This document shows positions 25,958 through 40,341 of a DNA stretch of 64,000 nt, piece after piece. Under the pieces are notes generated by a model. The model saw only the letters and a list, made by a program, of their open reading frames with translations. It was not told the DNA's origin and did not search any database. The first letter of the stretch is position 1; each line of letters begins with the position of its first letter. Origin of the DNA: Gammaproteobacteria bacterium LSUCC0057 (GTDB lineage Bacteria > Pseudomonadota > Gammaproteobacteria > Pseudomonadales > Porticoccaceae); contig SPIA01000002.1 in NCBI GenBank assembly GCA_004535795.1, positions 244,736 through 308,735 on the forward strand, in the 5' to 3' direction. Position numbers and translations under genes: made by a program.

Positions 25958-26125
25958 TTACTTAATTTTCGCTTCTTTATAGATGACGTGCTGACGGATG
26001 GTGGGATCGTATTTTTTGATCTCCATCTTTTCCGGCATATTGCGCTTGTTTTTGTCGGTGGTGTAGAAGTGACCGGTACCGGCACTTGAGACCAGACGAA
26101 TTTTTTCGCGGATTGCTTTAGCCAT
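25958..26125 (-). CDS. rpmG: 50S ribosomal protein L33
   Basis: A 55-residue protein. The sequence [40 protein letters not shown] and the end VIYKEAKIK is canonical for proteobacterial L33. It lacks the four zinc-binding cysteines of the C+ form. It follows rpmB by 12 bp and precedes the terminator, forming the usual rpmB-rpmG operon. GGAG lies shortly upstream of the ATG. Confidence 0.97.
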   Translation of the reverse strand: MAKAIREKIRLVSSAGTGHFYTTDKNKRNMPEKMEIKKYDPTIRQHVIYKEAKIK

Positions 26126-26137
26126 GGCGGCGACTCC

Positions 26138-26374
26138 TTAAACTTTAAGACCGCGTGCGCGCAGATCTGCAAGCACCGTCTCAATACCGTTTTTATCGAT
26201 GATGCGCATACCTTTGGTCGATACGCGCAGTTTAACAAAACGCTTCTCAGCCTCTACCCAGAAACGGTGGGTGTGAAGATTTGGCTCAAAGCGACGACGC
26301 GTGCGATTCTTTGCGTGCGAAACGTTGTTGCCCGACATAGGGCGCTTACCGGTGACCTGACATACTCTAGACAT
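26138..26374 (-). CDS. rpmB: 50S ribosomal protein L28
   Basis: A 78-residue ribosomal protein. [40 protein letters not shown] and [20 protein letters not shown] are canonical. It has the usual length and starts at the ATG of MSRVCQ. It is the first gene of the rpmB-rpmG operon, transcribed from the promoter just downstream of radC. Confidence 0.98.
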   Translation of the reverse strand: MSRVCQVTGKRPMSGNNVSHAKNRTRRRFEPNLHTHRFWVEAEKRFVKLRVSTKGMRIIDKNGIETVLADLRARGLKV

Positions 26375-26528
26375 GCTGTGCCTCTTTTTACCTAGTCTGC
26401 CCGCACCCAGTGATGACGAACAAGAATTCTTGACAACCCTATAGTAACGCCGCTCCACCCAGCAAAATGCGCTATTTTGGCTTAGGCGGGCAGGGCATTG
26501 GACGGGACCCTCCCGTCAAGGGGTGCGT

Positions 26529-26557
26529 TTTATACCAGAAAGCCGCCAGCGGTGCAA
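26529..26557 (-). promoter_or_regulatory. Sigma70-type promoter of rpmB-rpmG
   Basis: On the reverse strand TTGCAC is followed after 17 bp by TATAAA, in the gap between the radC stop and rpmB. Transcription would start near 26522, giving a leader of about 150 nt. That leader contains a dyad, GACGGGA/TCCCGTC at 26501-26517, close to the RNA 5' end. Confidence 0.7.
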
Positions 26558-26581
26558 ATAAGATAGCGCAAATTCACCCTT

Positions 26582-27256
26582 TTAGCGCGATAACAGACCG
26601 CGGCTGGCGAGCGAGGTCACCACCCCCTTGCCAACGATGAAATGGTCGAGCAGTGCAATCTCCATCAACCCCAACGCCGCCTCGATGCGGGCAGTAATGG
26701 CGATATCGGCCGAGCTCGGCTCGGCGACACCAGAGGGGTGGTTGTGGGCCACTATCACCGCGGCGGCATTGTGCTGCAGCGCCAGCTGTACCACCTCGCG
26801 GGGGTGCACCGCCGCGCTGTCGACAGTGCCGTGAAACAGTTCTACCGCCTCCAGCAAGCGATGCTGGCTGTCTAGTAGCAACACCATGAATACCTCGCGG
26901 CGGCGAGCGCGCAGCTGGCCGGCGAGAAAGTCGCTAACCTGACCGGCGGCGGTGAACACCGGCTGCTGGCGCAGCCCCTCGGCGATATGGCGCTGGCTCA
27001 ACTCCAGCGCGGCCTGCAGCGTGATGTAACGCACCTCGCCGACCCCCTTGCAGGCGCAAAAGCGCTGCTTGTCGGCAGCGAGTAACTCCGCCAGGCCGCC
27101 GAACTGCAGCAGCAGACTGCGTGCCAGATCGACGGCTGAACGCTGAGCGTCGCCACACTGCAGCAAGATCGCCAGGAGCTCAGCATCGCTCAACGCCGCT
27201 GCGCCGCGCGCCAACAGTTTTTCGCGCGGCCGTTCAGCGGCCGGCCACTGTTTCAT
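26582..27256 (-). CDS. radC: RadC/YicR family JAB-domain protein
   Basis: 224 residues. An N-terminal helix-hairpin region ([40 protein letters not shown]) is followed by the MPN+/JAMM metalloprotease-like domain with [19 protein letters not shown] and [10 protein letters not shown]. Named for DNA repair in E. coli, but that role is disputed; the biochemical activity is unproven. I chose [10 protein letters not shown] by comparison with Pseudomonas; an ATG fourteen codons upstream is possible. It is divergent from coaBC, as is conserved. Confidence 0.93.
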   Translation of the reverse strand: MKQWPAAERPREKLLARGAAALSDAELLAILLQCGDAQRSAVDLARSLLLQFGGLAELLAADKQRFCACKGVGEVRYITLQAALELSQRHIAEGLRQQPVFTAAGQVSDFLAGQLRARRREVFMVLLLDSQHRLLEAVELFHGTVDSAAVHPREVVQLALQHNAAAVIVAHNHPSGVAEPSSADIAITARIEAALGLMEIALLDHFIVGKGVVTSLASRGLLSR

Positions 27257-27378
27257 GTTGGCGCCCACCGCGGCACCAGATTGTTGGCGATTCGGCATAG
27301 TAAGTACTTATTTAGTGTTTATAGCGCGGTCTCTAAATGTTAATGTAGCTGCATTTACCGAAACCGCTAGGGGCCGTC

Positions 27379-28581
27379 GTGACCGCTGCTCTCAACAACA
27401 AAAATATTCTGCTCGGCGTCAGTGGCGGCATCGCCGCCTACAAGAGCGCCGAAATTGTTCGCCGCCTGCAAGATCTCGGCGCCACCGTGCGGGTGGTAAT
27501 GACCGATGGCGCCTGCGAATTTATTACCCCGCTCACCCTGCAAGCGCTCTCCGGCTACCCGGTGCACCGCCAGCTGCTCGACGAACAAGCCGAGGCCGGT
27601 ATGGGTCACATTGAGCTGGCTCGCTGGGCCGACCTGCTGCTGATCGCGCCAGCCACCGCCGACATTATCGCCGAGCTGGCGCAGGGCAGTGCCGCCAATC
27701 TGCTCACCGCCGTGGCGCTGGCGACACCGGCACAGGTGGCAGTGGCACCGGCGATGAACCAACAGATGTGGGCACACGCTGCCAGCCAGGCCAATATTGC
27801 CGCGCTGACAGAGCGCGGCGTCGCCGTGCTCGGCCCTGATCAAGGCCTGCAAGCGTGTGGCGATGTCGGCCCGGGGCGGCTGCTGGCACCTGAGCGCATC
27901 GCCGCCGCTTGTTGCCAGCTATTTAGCCGCGGCGCACTGCAGGGGGTGCGCGTGGTGATTACCGCCGGCCCGACCCGCGAGGCGATCGATCCGGTGCGCT
28001 ACATCAGCAACCACAGCTCTGGGAAAATGGGCTACGCGCTGGCCGCGGCGGCCGTCGAGGCGGGCGCCAGCGTTACGCTGATCAGTGGCCCGGTCGACTT
28101 GCCGACACCTGCCCGCGCGCAGCGCGTCGATGTCGAGTCGGCTCTGCAGATGCACCGCGCTGCGCTCGAGCACGCCGCTGACTGTGAGCTATTTATTGCC
28201 GCGGCGGCGGTTGCCGATTACCGCCCGGCTAACTGCGCCGAGCAAAAAATTAAAAAGCAGGGCGAGCAGATGGCGCTTGCGTTAGTGAAAAACCCCGATA
28301 TCGTCGCTGCTGTCACCACCGCGTTTCCGCAGCTGTGCGCCATCGGCTTTGCCGCCGAAACCGAACAGCTCGAGCAATACGCGCGCGGCAAACTGGCCGC
28401 CAAAGGGTTGACCGCCATTGTCGCCAACAATGTCGGCCGCAGCGATATCGGTTTTAACAGCGATGACAATGAGGTTACCGTCTACACCTCCGAGCGCAGC
28501 CTGACCTTCGACAAGCGCGGCAAAGGGCAGTTGGCGCGCGACTTGATCGACCACTTTGCGCAGCTGCTGGCAGCTCGTTGA
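27379..28581 (+). CDS. coaBC: Bifunctional phosphopantothenoylcysteine decarboxylase/synthetase
   Basis: Two steps of coenzyme A synthesis. 400 residues: the N-terminal flavoprotein CoaC domain (ILLGVSGGIAAYKSAEIVRR, VAVAPAMNQQMWAHAA, with the substrate clamp QACGDVGPGRLL), then the CTP-using CoaB domain from about 190 (VVITAGPTREAIDPVRYISN, HSSGKMGYALA, VAAAVADYRP). GTG start. It is followed after 4 bp by the phosphomannomutase gene; dut, which lies here in Pseudomonas, is absent. Confidence 0.96.
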   Translation: MTAALNNKNILLGVSGGIAAYKSAEIVRRLQDLGATVRVVMTDGACEFITPLTLQALSGYPVHRQLLDEQAEAGMGHIELARWADLLLIAPATADIIAELAQGSAANLLTAVALATPAQVAVAPAMNQQMWAHAASQANIAALTERGVAVLGPDQGLQACGDVGPGRLLAPERIAAACCQLFSRGALQGVRVVITAGPTREAIDPVRYISNHSSGKMGYALAAAAVEAGASVTLISGPVDLPTPARAQRVDVESALQMHRAALEHAADCELFIAAAAVADYRPANCAEQKIKKQGEQMALALVKNPDIVAAVTTAFPQLCAIGFAAETEQLEQYARGKLAAKGLTAIVANNVGRSDIGFNSDDNEVTVYTSERSLTFDKRGKGQLARDLIDHFAQLLAAR

Positions 28582-28585
28582 CGCT

Positions 28586-31505
<2,920 letters not shown>

Positions 31506-31583
31506 ACGCCGTTACCAAAAATTCATTCGCGAGAACCGCGGGCAACACTTTTCGAGCCGCTTTAGCTTGCAAGGAGCGTCCTT

Positions 31584-33239
31584 ATGGCGGGCGATCGCGA
31601 TAGCACCACCCCGCTGCAACGACTTATCGACGACAGCGCCGACGCCGAGTTAACGCTGCATATTGCAGCGCCAAGTGGTGATTTTGCGCTGCTGGAGCAG
31701 TGGCTCGACAGTGCGCTACAGGTTGAACCGCTGCCGGTTGAGATCAGCGCTCAGGGCAGCAACCGCGATACCGCTGGTTTTTTGCGCGCCGCCCTGCAAC
31801 TAACGGTGGCACTGCAAAATGCCGCCGGTCTGCCGCTGTTCCGCTGTGCCCGAGTAGTCGACACAGCGACCACCGACACGGGCCAGCTAGCACTGCAACT
31901 GCGCCTGCCGCAGCTGGCCAATTTCCCGCTCAGCGCGGTCACCGAGCCACTGCTGGCGGCGCTGGAGATCTGCCAACACGCACTTTCGACGCCGCGCAAT
32001 GAAGCCAACCAAATTGCACTGATGGATTACCTGCAAAACGAAAAGCTGCCGCAGCTGCGGCGCGGGCTATTCAGTGGTACGGCGACGGTACCGCTACTGC
32101 GCGCCATCGCCGCGGCCGGAATACCTTACTTGCATTTGGGCGCGGGCATCTATCAGCTCGGCTGCGGCAGCCGCCAACGCAAAATTCGCAACAGCGCCTC
32201 GGACCGCGACAGCGTGCTTGGCGCTAAACTGGCCAGTGACAAATGGGCCACTGCACAGCTGTTGCGTCAGATGGCGCTGCCGGCGCCGCGGCACGCCTTA
32301 GTCAACAACGCCGAGCAGGCCCAGCAGGCTACGCAACTGCTGGGCTGGCCACTGGTGGTCAAACCGGTAGCAGCCGAGCGCGGCGAAGGAATTAGCGTAA
32401 ACCTGCGCGATGCCGACGCTCTAAGCGCAGCCTTGACGCGGGCGCAAGCTGCCGCCGCGGCCGATTCGGTGCTGGTAGAACAGCAGCTGCCGGGGGTCTG
32501 CCACCGTCTGTTTGTCGCCAATGGCCAACTGCTCTACTGCGTAGCCAGACACCCTATAGCGGTGACCGGCAACGGCTTCGACACCCTCGCAGCGCTAACC
32601 ACTGCAGCCTACCAGCAACAGCGCTTACTGCCGCCGTGGCTGCGCGAGCAGCGCCCACCGTTCGATACCGCCACCGCCCAACACTTCGCGGCGCTGGGGC
32701 TCTCCGGCGACACCGTGCCGGCAGCCGGACAGCGCGTCACGCTGCGGCCAATAGAGTCGAGTGATGCCGGCGGTATCGATGAAGATATGACCCAGCGGGT
32801 ACACCCAGACAACGTTGCGCTGGCACTTAAAGCCACTGCCGCATTTGGGTTGGAGATTGCCGGCATCGATCTAATCACCACCGATATAAGCCAACCTTGG
32901 CACCAGAGCGGCGCGGCGATTAACGAGGTGAACTTTACCCCGCAATTTTGTGGTGCTGCCATTTCGCGCAGCTATCTGAGCACCTTTCTAGACAGCTACC
33001 TGCCCGATGGTGGGGTGATCCCGATTGAGTACTTCAGCCCGCAGCAGTTAACCGCAGCCAAACAGCGCTGGCAGCAGTTTCATCAGCAGGGGTTGCAGTG
33101 CGCACTGCTGCACAACTCGCAGGTATTACTCAGCGACGGCAGCCGCTGGACTGGGTGGGCGCCGAGCCAGCAACAGCTACTGCGGGCGCTACTGCTCGAT
33201 GCCAGTATCGATGCGCTGGTGGTGGTGAGCGGCGCTTAA
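31584..33239 (+). CDS. Cyanophycin synthetase-like ATP-grasp ligase, free-standing
   Basis: 551 residues. The middle (about 155-460) aligns by eye with the ATP-grasp domain of cyanophycin synthetase: [60 protein letters not shown], then a metal and ATP site at [20 protein letters not shown] and [13 protein letters not shown]. Residues 1-150 fit the CphA N-domain ([20 protein letters not shown]). The Mur-ligase half of CphA (about 390 residues) is missing except for a C-terminal stub, [20 protein letters not shown], then [14 protein letters not shown]. It probably joins an acyl phosphate to an amine; substrate and product are unknown. It lies between slmA and convergent pyrE. Confidence 0.8.
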   Translation: MAGDRDSTTPLQRLIDDSADAELTLHIAAPSGDFALLEQWLDSALQVEPLPVEISAQGSNRDTAGFLRAALQLTVALQNAAGLPLFRCARVVDTATTDTGQLALQLRLPQLANFPLSAVTEPLLAALEICQHALSTPRNEANQIALMDYLQNEKLPQLRRGLFSGTATVPLLRAIAAAGIPYLHLGAGIYQLGCGSRQRKIRNSASDRDSVLGAKLASDKWATAQLLRQMALPAPRHALVNNAEQAQQATQLLGWPLVVKPVAAERGEGISVNLRDADALSAALTRAQAAAAADSVLVEQQLPGVCHRLFVANGQLLYCVARHPIAVTGNGFDTLAALTTAAYQQQRLLPPWLREQRPPFDTATAQHFAALGLSGDTVPAAGQRVTLRPIESSDAGGIDEDMTQRVHPDNVALALKATAAFGLEIAGIDLITTDISQPWHQSGAAINEVNFTPQFCGAAISRSYLSTFLDSYLPDGGVIPIEYFSPQQLTAAKQRWQQFHQQGLQCALLHNSQVLLSDGSRWTGWAPSQQQLLRALLLDASIDALVVVSGA

Positions 33240-33877
33240 ACCCCGTACTCGGCGCGATAGGCTTGCATCGGCGCCACCATCTGCGCCAGCTCGGCGCGGT
33301 CGGCTACATAGTCGACAATGTCGTCGACGCTGGCGATGCTGGCCACCTTGAGGGCAAACTGCTGCTCCACCTCTTGGATCGCCGACAGCGCGCCCTGGCC
33401 GCGCTCTTTGCGGTCTAGGCCGATCACCACGCCGGCGGCGCTGGCGCCGGCGGCCTCGACAATCGCCATCACTTCGCGGATAGCGGTGCCGGCGGTAATC
33501 ACATCATCAATGATTAAGACCCGGCCGGTCAGTGGCGCGCCAACCATGACACCGCCCTCACCGTGGGTTTTAGCCTCTTTGCGGTTAAAGCAGTAGGGGA
33601 CATCGCGGTTGTGCTGCTCGGCCAATGCCACCGCGGTGGCAGCGGCGAGTGTTATGCCCTTGTAGGCGGGGCCAAACAGCACATCAAACTCGATACCCGA
33701 GTCAACAATAGCCGCCGCATAGCAGCGCCCCAAGGTGGCCAGCGCGCGACCGGTGTAGAACTGCCCGGCGTTAAAGAAGTAGGGCGACAGCCGGCCAGAC
33801 TTGAGGGTGAACTCGCCAAATTTTAGCGCGCCACTGGCCAGTGCGGTGTCGATAAATTGTGCTTTGTAGTCGCTCAT
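33236..33877 (-). CDS. pyrE: Orotate phosphoribosyltransferase
   Basis: Makes orotidine 5'-phosphate from orotate and PRPP. 213 residues. Seen: [58 protein letters not shown] and the PRPP loop [18 protein letters not shown]. Its stop overlaps that of the convergent ATP-grasp gene by 4 bp. It follows rph by 8 bp; rph-pyrE pairing is common. Confidence 0.97.
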   Translation of the reverse strand: MSDYKAQFIDTALASGALKFGEFTLKSGRLSPYFFNAGQFYTGRALATLGRCYAAAIVDSGIEFDVLFGPAYKGITLAAATAVALAEQHNRDVPYCFNRKEAKTHGEGGVMVGAPLTGRVLIIDDVITAGTAIREVMAIVEAAGASAAGVVIGLDRKERGQGALSAIQEVEQQFALKVASIASVDDIVDYVADRAELAQMVAPMQAYRAEYGV

Positions 33878-33885
33878 ACTCTCGG

Positions 33886-34608
33886 TTACCCCTGTGCCAA
33901 AGCCATCTGCTGGACGCGGACTAAATCTGCAATGCCTTTTTGCGCCAACGCCATCATCGCCGTCATCTCATCGGCACTAAATGGCGCCGCCTCGGCGGTG
34001 CCCTGCACCTCAATAAAACCACCAGCGCTGGTCATCACCACATTCATATCGGTCTCGGCACTGGAGTCTTCGGCGTAGTCTAAATCCAGCACCGGCTCAC
34101 CGTTATAGATGCCCACCGACACCGCAGCTACCATGCAGTTGAGCGGATCGGCTTTGAGCGACTTTTTGCGCTGCAGGTGGTTGAGGGCATCGACCAGCGC
34201 CACACAGGCGCCGGTGATTGCCGCGGTGCGTGTGCCGCCATCGGCCTGAATCACATCGCAATCGACAGTGATGGTCACCTCACCGAGCTTTTTCAAATCG
34301 ACCGCGGCGCGCAGCGAGCGACCAATCAGCCGCTGGATCTCTTGGGTGCGGCCACCCTGCTTACCACGCGCCGCCTCGCGGCCCATGCGCGAGCCGGTTG
34401 AGCGCGGCAACATACCGTACTCAGCGGTAACCCAACCCTGGCCGCTACCGCGCAAAAAGCGCGGCACACCCGGCTCAACCGACGCGGTGCAGATCACCTT
34501 GGTATCGCCAAACTCAACCAGTACCGAGCCCTCGGCGTGAACCGTGTAGTGCCGAGTAATCTTCACCGGGCGGAGTTGCTCCGCGCGTCTACCGCTGGGA
34601 CGAGCCAT
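33886..34608 (-). CDS. rph: Ribonuclease PH
   Basis: A phosphorolytic 3'-5' exoribonuclease that trims tRNA precursors. 240 residues. Seen: [79 protein letters not shown] and [19 protein letters not shown]. The start MARPSGRR is preferred to one six codons upstream. It is divergent from yicC, the conserved arrangement, and the C-terminus is not frameshifted as in E. coli K-12. Confidence 0.97.
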   Translation of the reverse strand: MARPSGRRAEQLRPVKITRHYTVHAEGSVLVEFGDTKVICTASVEPGVPRFLRGSGQGWVTAEYGMLPRSTGSRMGREAARGKQGGRTQEIQRLIGRSLRAAVDLKKLGEVTITVDCDVIQADGGTRTAAITGACVALVDALNHLQRKKSLKADPLNCMVAAVSVGIYNGEPVLDLDYAEDSSAETDMNVVMTSAGGFIEVQGTAEAAPFSADEMTAMMALAQKGIADLVRVQQMALAQG

Positions 34609-34718
34609 AACCAATACCTTTTTCAAGCGCTAATGTCATGCCGGCCCAGAGGCCCAGCAGATGAGCGCGCGATTGTAGCAAACTTCCGCCACACAGCACT
34701 CAGCCGCGGCGATAACTT

Positions 34719-34727
34719 TGTTAGAAT
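34719..34727 (+). promoter_or_regulatory. Possible extended -10 promoter of yicC
   Basis: TG-T-TAGAAT lies 35 bp before the yicC ATG, in the rph/yicC divergent gap. No clear -35 box is visible, as is usual for extended -10 promoters. Confidence 0.35.
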
Positions 34728-34761
34728 AACGCTCCTTTTTGCGCTCAACGAGTAAACCGCT

Positions 34762-35625
34762 ATGCCACGCAGTATGACCGCCTTCGCCCGCCACACCATC
34801 GACTACCCCTGGGGGGCAATCAGTTGCGAGCTGCGCTCGGTCAACAGCCGCTACCTAGAGACGCACTTTCGTATGCCCGACACCGTTCGCGCCAGCGAGA
34901 TGGCACTGCGCGAACTGGCTCGGCAAAAGCTCACCCGCGGCAAGCTCGACATCTCGCTGTCGTTGGCCTACAACCAAGGCGAGGGCGGCATCAGTGCCGA
35001 CCTGCAGGTGGCGCAACAGTACCTCAAGCTGGCCGAGCAGCTCGCCGCCAATATGGCCAACCCCGCGCCCTTGTCGGCACTAGATATCTTGCGCTGGCCG
35101 GGAGTCATAAAAGAGCAACAAGTCGAGGCCGAACAGCTGCTAGCGGCAGTTAAAGAGACCTTTGCCGCCACCGTAGAACAGCTTATTGCAGCCCGTCAGC
35201 GCGAGGGTGACAAACTGGCCGAACTGATTGAGCAGCGGCTAGTCGCCATTGGCGAACAACTGCAACTGGTGCGCAGTGAGCTACCCAGCATCCTCGACCA
35301 GCAGCGCCAGCGGCTGCGCAGCAAACTCGCCGAGTTTGCCGCCGAACTCGACCAGCAGCGGCTAGAGCAGGAGATGGTGATTATCGCCAACCGCGCTGAC
35401 GTCGACGAAGAGCTCGACCGCCTCGACACCCACATCGCCGAAATACGCCGCGCCCTGGCCGACAAAAAACCGAGCGGTCGGCGACTCGACTTTTTAATGC
35501 AAGAGCTAAACCGCGAAGCCAATACACTGGGCTCAAAATCGCTGGCTAGCCTCACCACGCAGGTGTCGGTTGAGCTGAAGGTACTCATTGAGCAAATGCG
35601 CGAGCAGATCCAGAATATTGAGTAA
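34762..35625 (+). CDS. yicC: YicC family endoribonuclease
   Basis: 287 residues, the usual size. The N-terminal YicC domain (MTAFARHTIDYPWGAISCEL, SVNSRYLETHFRMPD) and the C-terminal DUF1732 domain (HIAEIRRALADKKPSGRRLD, FLMQELNREANTLGSKS) are complete. YicC is reported to act as an endoribonuclease in E. coli, affecting the small RNA RyhB. It is divergent from rph and upstream of gmk. Confidence 0.95.
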   Translation: MPRSMTAFARHTIDYPWGAISCELRSVNSRYLETHFRMPDTVRASEMALRELARQKLTRGKLDISLSLAYNQGEGGISADLQVAQQYLKLAEQLAANMANPAPLSALDILRWPGVIKEQQVEAEQLLAAVKETFAATVEQLIAARQREGDKLAELIEQRLVAIGEQLQLVRSELPSILDQQRQRLRSKLAEFAAELDQQRLEQEMVIIANRADVDEELDRLDTHIAEIRRALADKKPSGRRLDFLMQELNREANTLGSKSLASLTTQVSVELKVLIEQMREQIQNIE

Positions 35626-35804
35626 ACTTTCGCTTGTTGTTTCCCTACTGTATGGATTCCACAGATAGCGCTTGGGTCCGATGCGCCTGACACTGCAGGC
35701 TTACCAGTTATTCATTTATAGTTTTTTCGAGGCGACTGTCTTTGTTTGTGACGCAGGTCCAGTTGCGGCGCTTGCACTATCCTTGGCCGCTGCCTTTTGA
35801 GTAG

Positions 35805-36455
<651 letters not shown>

Positions 36456-36546
36456 CAGTTGTGGTAGCAGCCCAAGCCGGCTAAAATAGGCGGTCCTGTG
36501 GCTGTTTGCCCAACCTTTGATAGCTCGTTTTTTTGCCGGAGATCCC

Positions 36547-36855
36547 ATGGCTCGCATTACTGTAGAAGATTGTCTCGACCACGTTGAGAACCGATTTGAA
36601 CTCGTTCTGGTGGGTGCCAAGCGCGCTCGTCAAATCGCTGTCGAGGGTCGCGAGCCGATGGTGCCAGAAGAGAACGACAAGCCCACCGTAATTGCCCTGC
36701 GCGAAATTGAAGAGGGCTTTGTCACCCCCGATATTCTCACCGAAGTCGAGCAGGACTTTGAAATTGTCGCCGCCGAGGACGCTCTGGCCCTAGATGACTT
36801 GACCGCTGCACTGGCCGCTGAACTGGCCGGCGGTATTGTTGCCGAGGCCGAGTAA
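36547..36855 (+). CDS. rpoZ: RNA polymerase omega subunit
   Basis: 102 residues. [40 protein letters not shown] and [16 protein letters not shown] are canonical. Omega helps assemble the polymerase and forms part of a ppGpp site. I chose the ATG of MARITVED over an in-frame ATG ten codons upstream. The C-terminal acidic Ala/Glu tail is longer than in E. coli (91 residues). Confidence 0.97.
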   Translation: MARITVEDCLDHVENRFELVLVGAKRARQIAVEGREPMVPEENDKPTVIALREIEEGFVTPDILTEVEQDFEIVAAEDALALDDLTAALAAELAGGIVAEAE

Positions 36856-36893
36856 CCACTGCCGAACCCCCTCGACATGCGGAGCGCCCAGCC

Positions 36894-38999
36894 TTGACCA
36901 TTGAGGTCCTCACCGCCAAGCTCTCCGCCTATCTCGAACCTAAACAGGTGCGCGCCATCGAGCGCGCTTACGTTTTCTCTGAACAGTCCCACCGCGGCCA
37001 ACTGCGCGCCTCGGGCGACGCCTACATCACCCATCCGCTGGCGGTGGCCCACATTCTCGCCGATATGCATCTCGACCACGAGAGCCTAATGGCTGCGCTG
37101 CTGCACGACGTTATTGAAGATACCGGTGTCACCAAAGGGCAGATCAGCCGCCGTTTTGGCCGCGATGTCGCTGAACTGGTCGACGGCGTCAGCAAGCTGA
37201 CCGGCATCGAGTTTCAGACCAAGGCCGAGCGCCAGGCCGAGAGCTTCCAAAAGATGACCCTGGCAATGTCGCGCGACATCCGTGTGGTGCTGGTAAAGCT
37301 GGCTGACCGCCTGCACAACATGCGCACCCTAGGGGCGCTGGACGCCGCTAAAAAACGCCGCGTTGCCCGTGAAACTCTTGAGATTTATGCACCTATTGCG
37401 CAGCGTTTGGGCATCAACGATATCCGTCTAGAATTTGAAGACCTCGGTTTTGCCGCCATGTACCCGCTGCGCCACCGCCGGCTGCGCGAGGCACTGAAAG
37501 CGGCCAAACAGAACCGCACCGAGCTGATCGAAGATATTCGCCTGTCGATTGGCAAACGGCTCGAACAGGAGCAGATTGGCGGCAGCGTGCACGGCCGCGA
37601 AAAGCATCTGTGGAGCATTTACCGCAAAATGCGCGAAAAGAAAAAATCGTTTCGCGACATTATGGACGTGTTTGCGCTGCGTATCGTCGTCGACAACGTC
37701 GACGACTGCTACCGCGCCTTGGGTGTGGTGCACAACCTCTACAAGCCGGTGCCCGGCGAGTTTAAGGACTACATCGCCATTCCCAAAGCCAACGGTTACC
37801 AGAGCTTGCACACGGTGCTGGTGGGCTTGCACGGCGTGGTCATCGAGGTGCAGATCCGCACCGCCGAGATGGATGCCATGGCCAACTACGGCATCGCCGC
37901 CCACTGGGAGTACAAGTCGAGCGCACAGAGCAAAGAGGCCAGCGAAAAACGGGCAGCGCGCTGGGTGCAGGGGCTGCTCGACATGCAGCGCCAAGCTGGC
38001 GACTCGGTGGAGTTTCTCGAGCACGTCAAAAATGACCTGTTCCCCGACGAGATCTACCTGTTTACCCCCAAGGGCAAAATTATTGAGCTGCCAGCCAAAT
38101 CGACCGCTGTCGACTTTGCCTACGCCCTGCACACCCGCATTGGCGACAGCTGCATCGCCTGCCGTGTCGACGGCCAGCTGACGCCGCTCTCTGAGCCATT
38201 GCAGAGCGGCCAGCGCATCGAAATTGTCCGCGCCGACGGCGCTCAGCCTAACCCCACCTGGCTCAACTTTGTCGTCACCGCCAAGGCGCGCAGCGCCATC
38301 CGCCACTGGCTCAAGAGCCAGCAGCACGACGAGTCGGTCGATCTTGGCAAGCGCATGCTCGACCAGGCGCTGGGCCGTTACGGCACCAGTTACAAACAGC
38401 TGAAAAAATCGCAAATCAAGCGGCTGCTAACCGAGAGCAACGCCAGCACTTTTGAGTCGGTGTTGCAGCAGATTGGACTCGGCAACCGGGTGCCGCTGGC
38501 GGTGGCCAAACTGCTGCTGCCCAAACAACAATTTAGCGACAGCGACCCGCAACCGCTGCCGGTGGTCATCGACGCCGCCGAGGGACTCCTGCTGCAGTAC
38601 GCGCGCTGCTGTCGGCCGATTCCCGGCGACCCGATTATGGGCCACCTCTCCACCGGCAAAGGGCTAGTGGTACATATCGACAGCTGCCACAACCTCACCG
38701 ACATCCGCCGCAATGCCGAGCGCTGCATGCCGCTGAGCTGGTCCAACTCGGTCAACGCCGAGTTTTCGGTGCAGCTCAAGGTCGAGGCGACTCCCGAGCG
38801 TGGCTTTATTGCCACGCTGGCCTCGCGGATTACTGAACAAGACTCAACCATCGAGCATATCAGCGCCACCGACCGCGACGCCTACACCACCATCATCGAC
38901 CTGCAGTTGACGGTCCGCGACCGCCGCCATTTGGCCAATATTCTGCGCCGTGTGCGCGCCTTAACCGCGGTGCGGCGAGTCGCCCGCAGCCGCAATTAA
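36894..38999 (+). CDS. spoT: Bifunctional (p)ppGpp hydrolase/synthetase SpoT
   Basis: 701 residues. An HD hydrolase domain ([38 protein letters not shown], His-Asp present), a synthetase domain ([29 protein letters not shown]), a TGS domain (about 385-450, [20 protein letters not shown]), a zinc-finger/helical region ([18 protein letters not shown]) and a C-terminal ACT domain. An intact HD motif points to SpoT, not RelA. TTG start with GGAG 9 bp upstream. It sits between rpoZ and ridA, as in Pseudomonas. Confidence 0.96.
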   Translation: MTIEVLTAKLSAYLEPKQVRAIERAYVFSEQSHRGQLRASGDAYITHPLAVAHILADMHLDHESLMAALLHDVIEDTGVTKGQISRRFGRDVAELVDGVSKLTGIEFQTKAERQAESFQKMTLAMSRDIRVVLVKLADRLHNMRTLGALDAAKKRRVARETLEIYAPIAQRLGINDIRLEFEDLGFAAMYPLRHRRLREALKAAKQNRTELIEDIRLSIGKRLEQEQIGGSVHGREKHLWSIYRKMREKKKSFRDIMDVFALRIVVDNVDDCYRALGVVHNLYKPVPGEFKDYIAIPKANGYQSLHTVLVGLHGVVIEVQIRTAEMDAMANYGIAAHWEYKSSAQSKEASEKRAARWVQGLLDMQRQAGDSVEFLEHVKNDLFPDEIYLFTPKGKIIELPAKSTAVDFAYALHTRIGDSCIACRVDGQLTPLSEPLQSGQRIEIVRADGAQPNPTWLNFVVTAKARSAIRHWLKSQQHDESVDLGKRMLDQALGRYGTSYKQLKKSQIKRLLTESNASTFESVLQQIGLGNRVPLAVAKLLLPKQQFSDSDPQPLPVVIDAAEGLLLQYARCCRPIPGDPIMGHLSTGKGLVVHIDSCHNLTDIRRNAERCMPLSWSNSVNAEFSVQLKVEATPERGFIATLASRITEQDSTIEHISATDRDAYTTIIDLQLTVRDRRHLANILRRVRALTAVRRVARSRN

Positions 39000-39040
39000 C
39001 TACCTTTAGCGGCGCTTGTCGCACCCATTGGAGCCCTGTT

Positions 39041-39424
39041 ATGACCAACAAAGCGATTATTTCTACCGAGCATGCCCCAGCCGCCATCGGCACCTACTCG
39101 CAGGCGGTCAAGGTCGACAACACCGTCTACCTGTCTGGTCAGATCCCGCTCGACCCAATCAGCATGACGCTGGTCGACAGTTCGATTGAGGCGCAGGTGC
39201 GGCAAGTGTTCGACAACCTCACCGCCGTCTGCAGCGCCGCCGGTGGCTCGCTGGAGAAGATCGTCAAGCTCAATATTTATCTCACCGATCTCGACAACTT
39301 CGCCACCGTCAATACTGTGATGGCCGAGTATTTCCAACCCCCTTATCCGGCCCGTGCGGCGATCGGCATCAACCAGCTGCCCAAGGGCGCCGCCGTCGAA
39401 ATGGACGGTATCCTTGTCCTCTAG
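39041..39424 (+). CDS. ridA: RidA family 2-iminobutanoate/2-iminopropanoate deaminase
   Basis: Hydrolyses reactive enamine/imine intermediates released by PLP enzymes. 127 residues. [48 protein letters not shown] and [20 protein letters not shown] are typical, with the conserved Arg in PARAAI. GGAG lies 7 bp before the ATG. It is placed after spoT, as is usual, and its stop overlaps the convergent SDR gene. Confidence 0.96.
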   Translation: MTNKAIISTEHAPAAIGTYSQAVKVDNTVYLSGQIPLDPISMTLVDSSIEAQVRQVFDNLTAVCSAAGGSLEKIVKLNIYLTDLDNFATVNTVMAEYFQPPYPARAAIGINQLPKGAAVEMDGILVL

Positions 39425-40281
39425 CTCCGCTCTGCCGCGAGTAGCGCGGCGTAGCCGTCGCGGTAACTGGGGTAGCGAAGGGTGTACCCGCTCTGCTGCA
39501 TCAATGTGGCGCGCAGCCGTTTGCCACCGCGCCCGCTGCTCTGCTGTGGCGCCGCCAGCGGCTGCGCGCAGCCCAGTTGTGTTGCCAACCACTGCCAGAC
39601 CTCACCCAGCGGCGCCGGCTGCTGGTCGCTGACAATGTAGAGCGGCGCCAACCTCTCGCCGCGCCACTGCGCGGCGATTAGATGAGCGATAAAACCGGCG
39701 CCATCATCACTGTGAATGCGGTTGCTCCACTGCTCCGGAGCCCCCGGCAGCGGCCCACCGGCCCGCACCAGCTGCAACAACCGATGGCGACCCGGACCGT
39801 AGATGCCAGAGAAGCGCAACACCGTGCAGGGCAGCGCCGCCAGAGCGTGCTCGGCGGCCAGCAATACTTTGGCGGTGGCGCGCTGCGGCTCGGCCGCGGT
39901 CTGTTCGTCGACCCACTGATCACCGCGTTGGTCGCCGTAGACACTGCTGCTAGAGACCCACAACAACCGCCGCAACGAAGGGTGCTGTGGCAGCAGCGCC
40001 GCCAGATTTTCGGCCACCGCCAGGTAGCTGGCGCGGTAACCCGCTTCGCTCATGGCGCTCGGCGTGAGTGTCGCGACAACATAGTCGAACGGTTCGGTAA
40101 GCACCGCCGCCAGCGCATCCGCTTTACTGGCATCGACTGCGCGCAGCTCGAGCGCGGCAACACCGCTGTGGCCGGGCGCAGCGCTGGGAGTGCGACGCAA
40201 CCCCACAGCCGCTGCGGAGGCCGGCAGTTGCGCCGCCACCCGCGCGGCAATATCGCCAAATCCCACTAAAAGCACTTTCAA
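39421..40281 (-). CDS. NAD(P)-dependent sugar-epimerase-like oxidoreductase (YeeZ-like)
   Basis: 286 residues of the extended short-chain dehydrogenase fold. The Rossmann motif is degenerate at the start, [20 protein letters not shown]. Later come [37 protein letters not shown] and [17 protein letters not shown], a pattern of YeeZ/epimerase-like proteins. The YxxxK pair is not obvious (SSSVYGD lacks the usual Lys spacing). Function unknown. It is divergent from oxyR. Confidence 0.82.
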   Translation of the reverse strand: MKVLLVGFGDIAARVAAQLPASAAAVGLRRTPSAAPGHSGVAALELRAVDASKADALAAVLTEPFDYVVATLTPSAMSEAGYRASYLAVAENLAALLPQHPSLRRLLWVSSSSVYGDQRGDQWVDEQTAAEPQRATAKVLLAAEHALAALPCTVLRFSGIYGPGRHRLLQLVRAGGPLPGAPEQWSNRIHSDDGAGFIAHLIAAQWRGERLAPLYIVSDQQPAPLGEVWQWLATQLGCAQPLAAPQQSSGRGGKRLRATLMQQSGYTLRYPSYRDGYAALLAAERS

Positions 40282-40341
40282 TGGCTACCCTCTATTTGAT
40301 ATAAATAAACTATTAATTAACCTACCCGCCGGGAACCCCGC

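Noticed and set aside
37428-38414. 328-codon open frame on the reverse strand
   Set aside because: Shadow of the intact spoT gene.
40282-40341. OxyR box in the SDR/oxyR divergent gap
   Set aside because: AT-rich with scattered CTAT/ATAG, but the four-element spacing of the OxyR consensus is not met.
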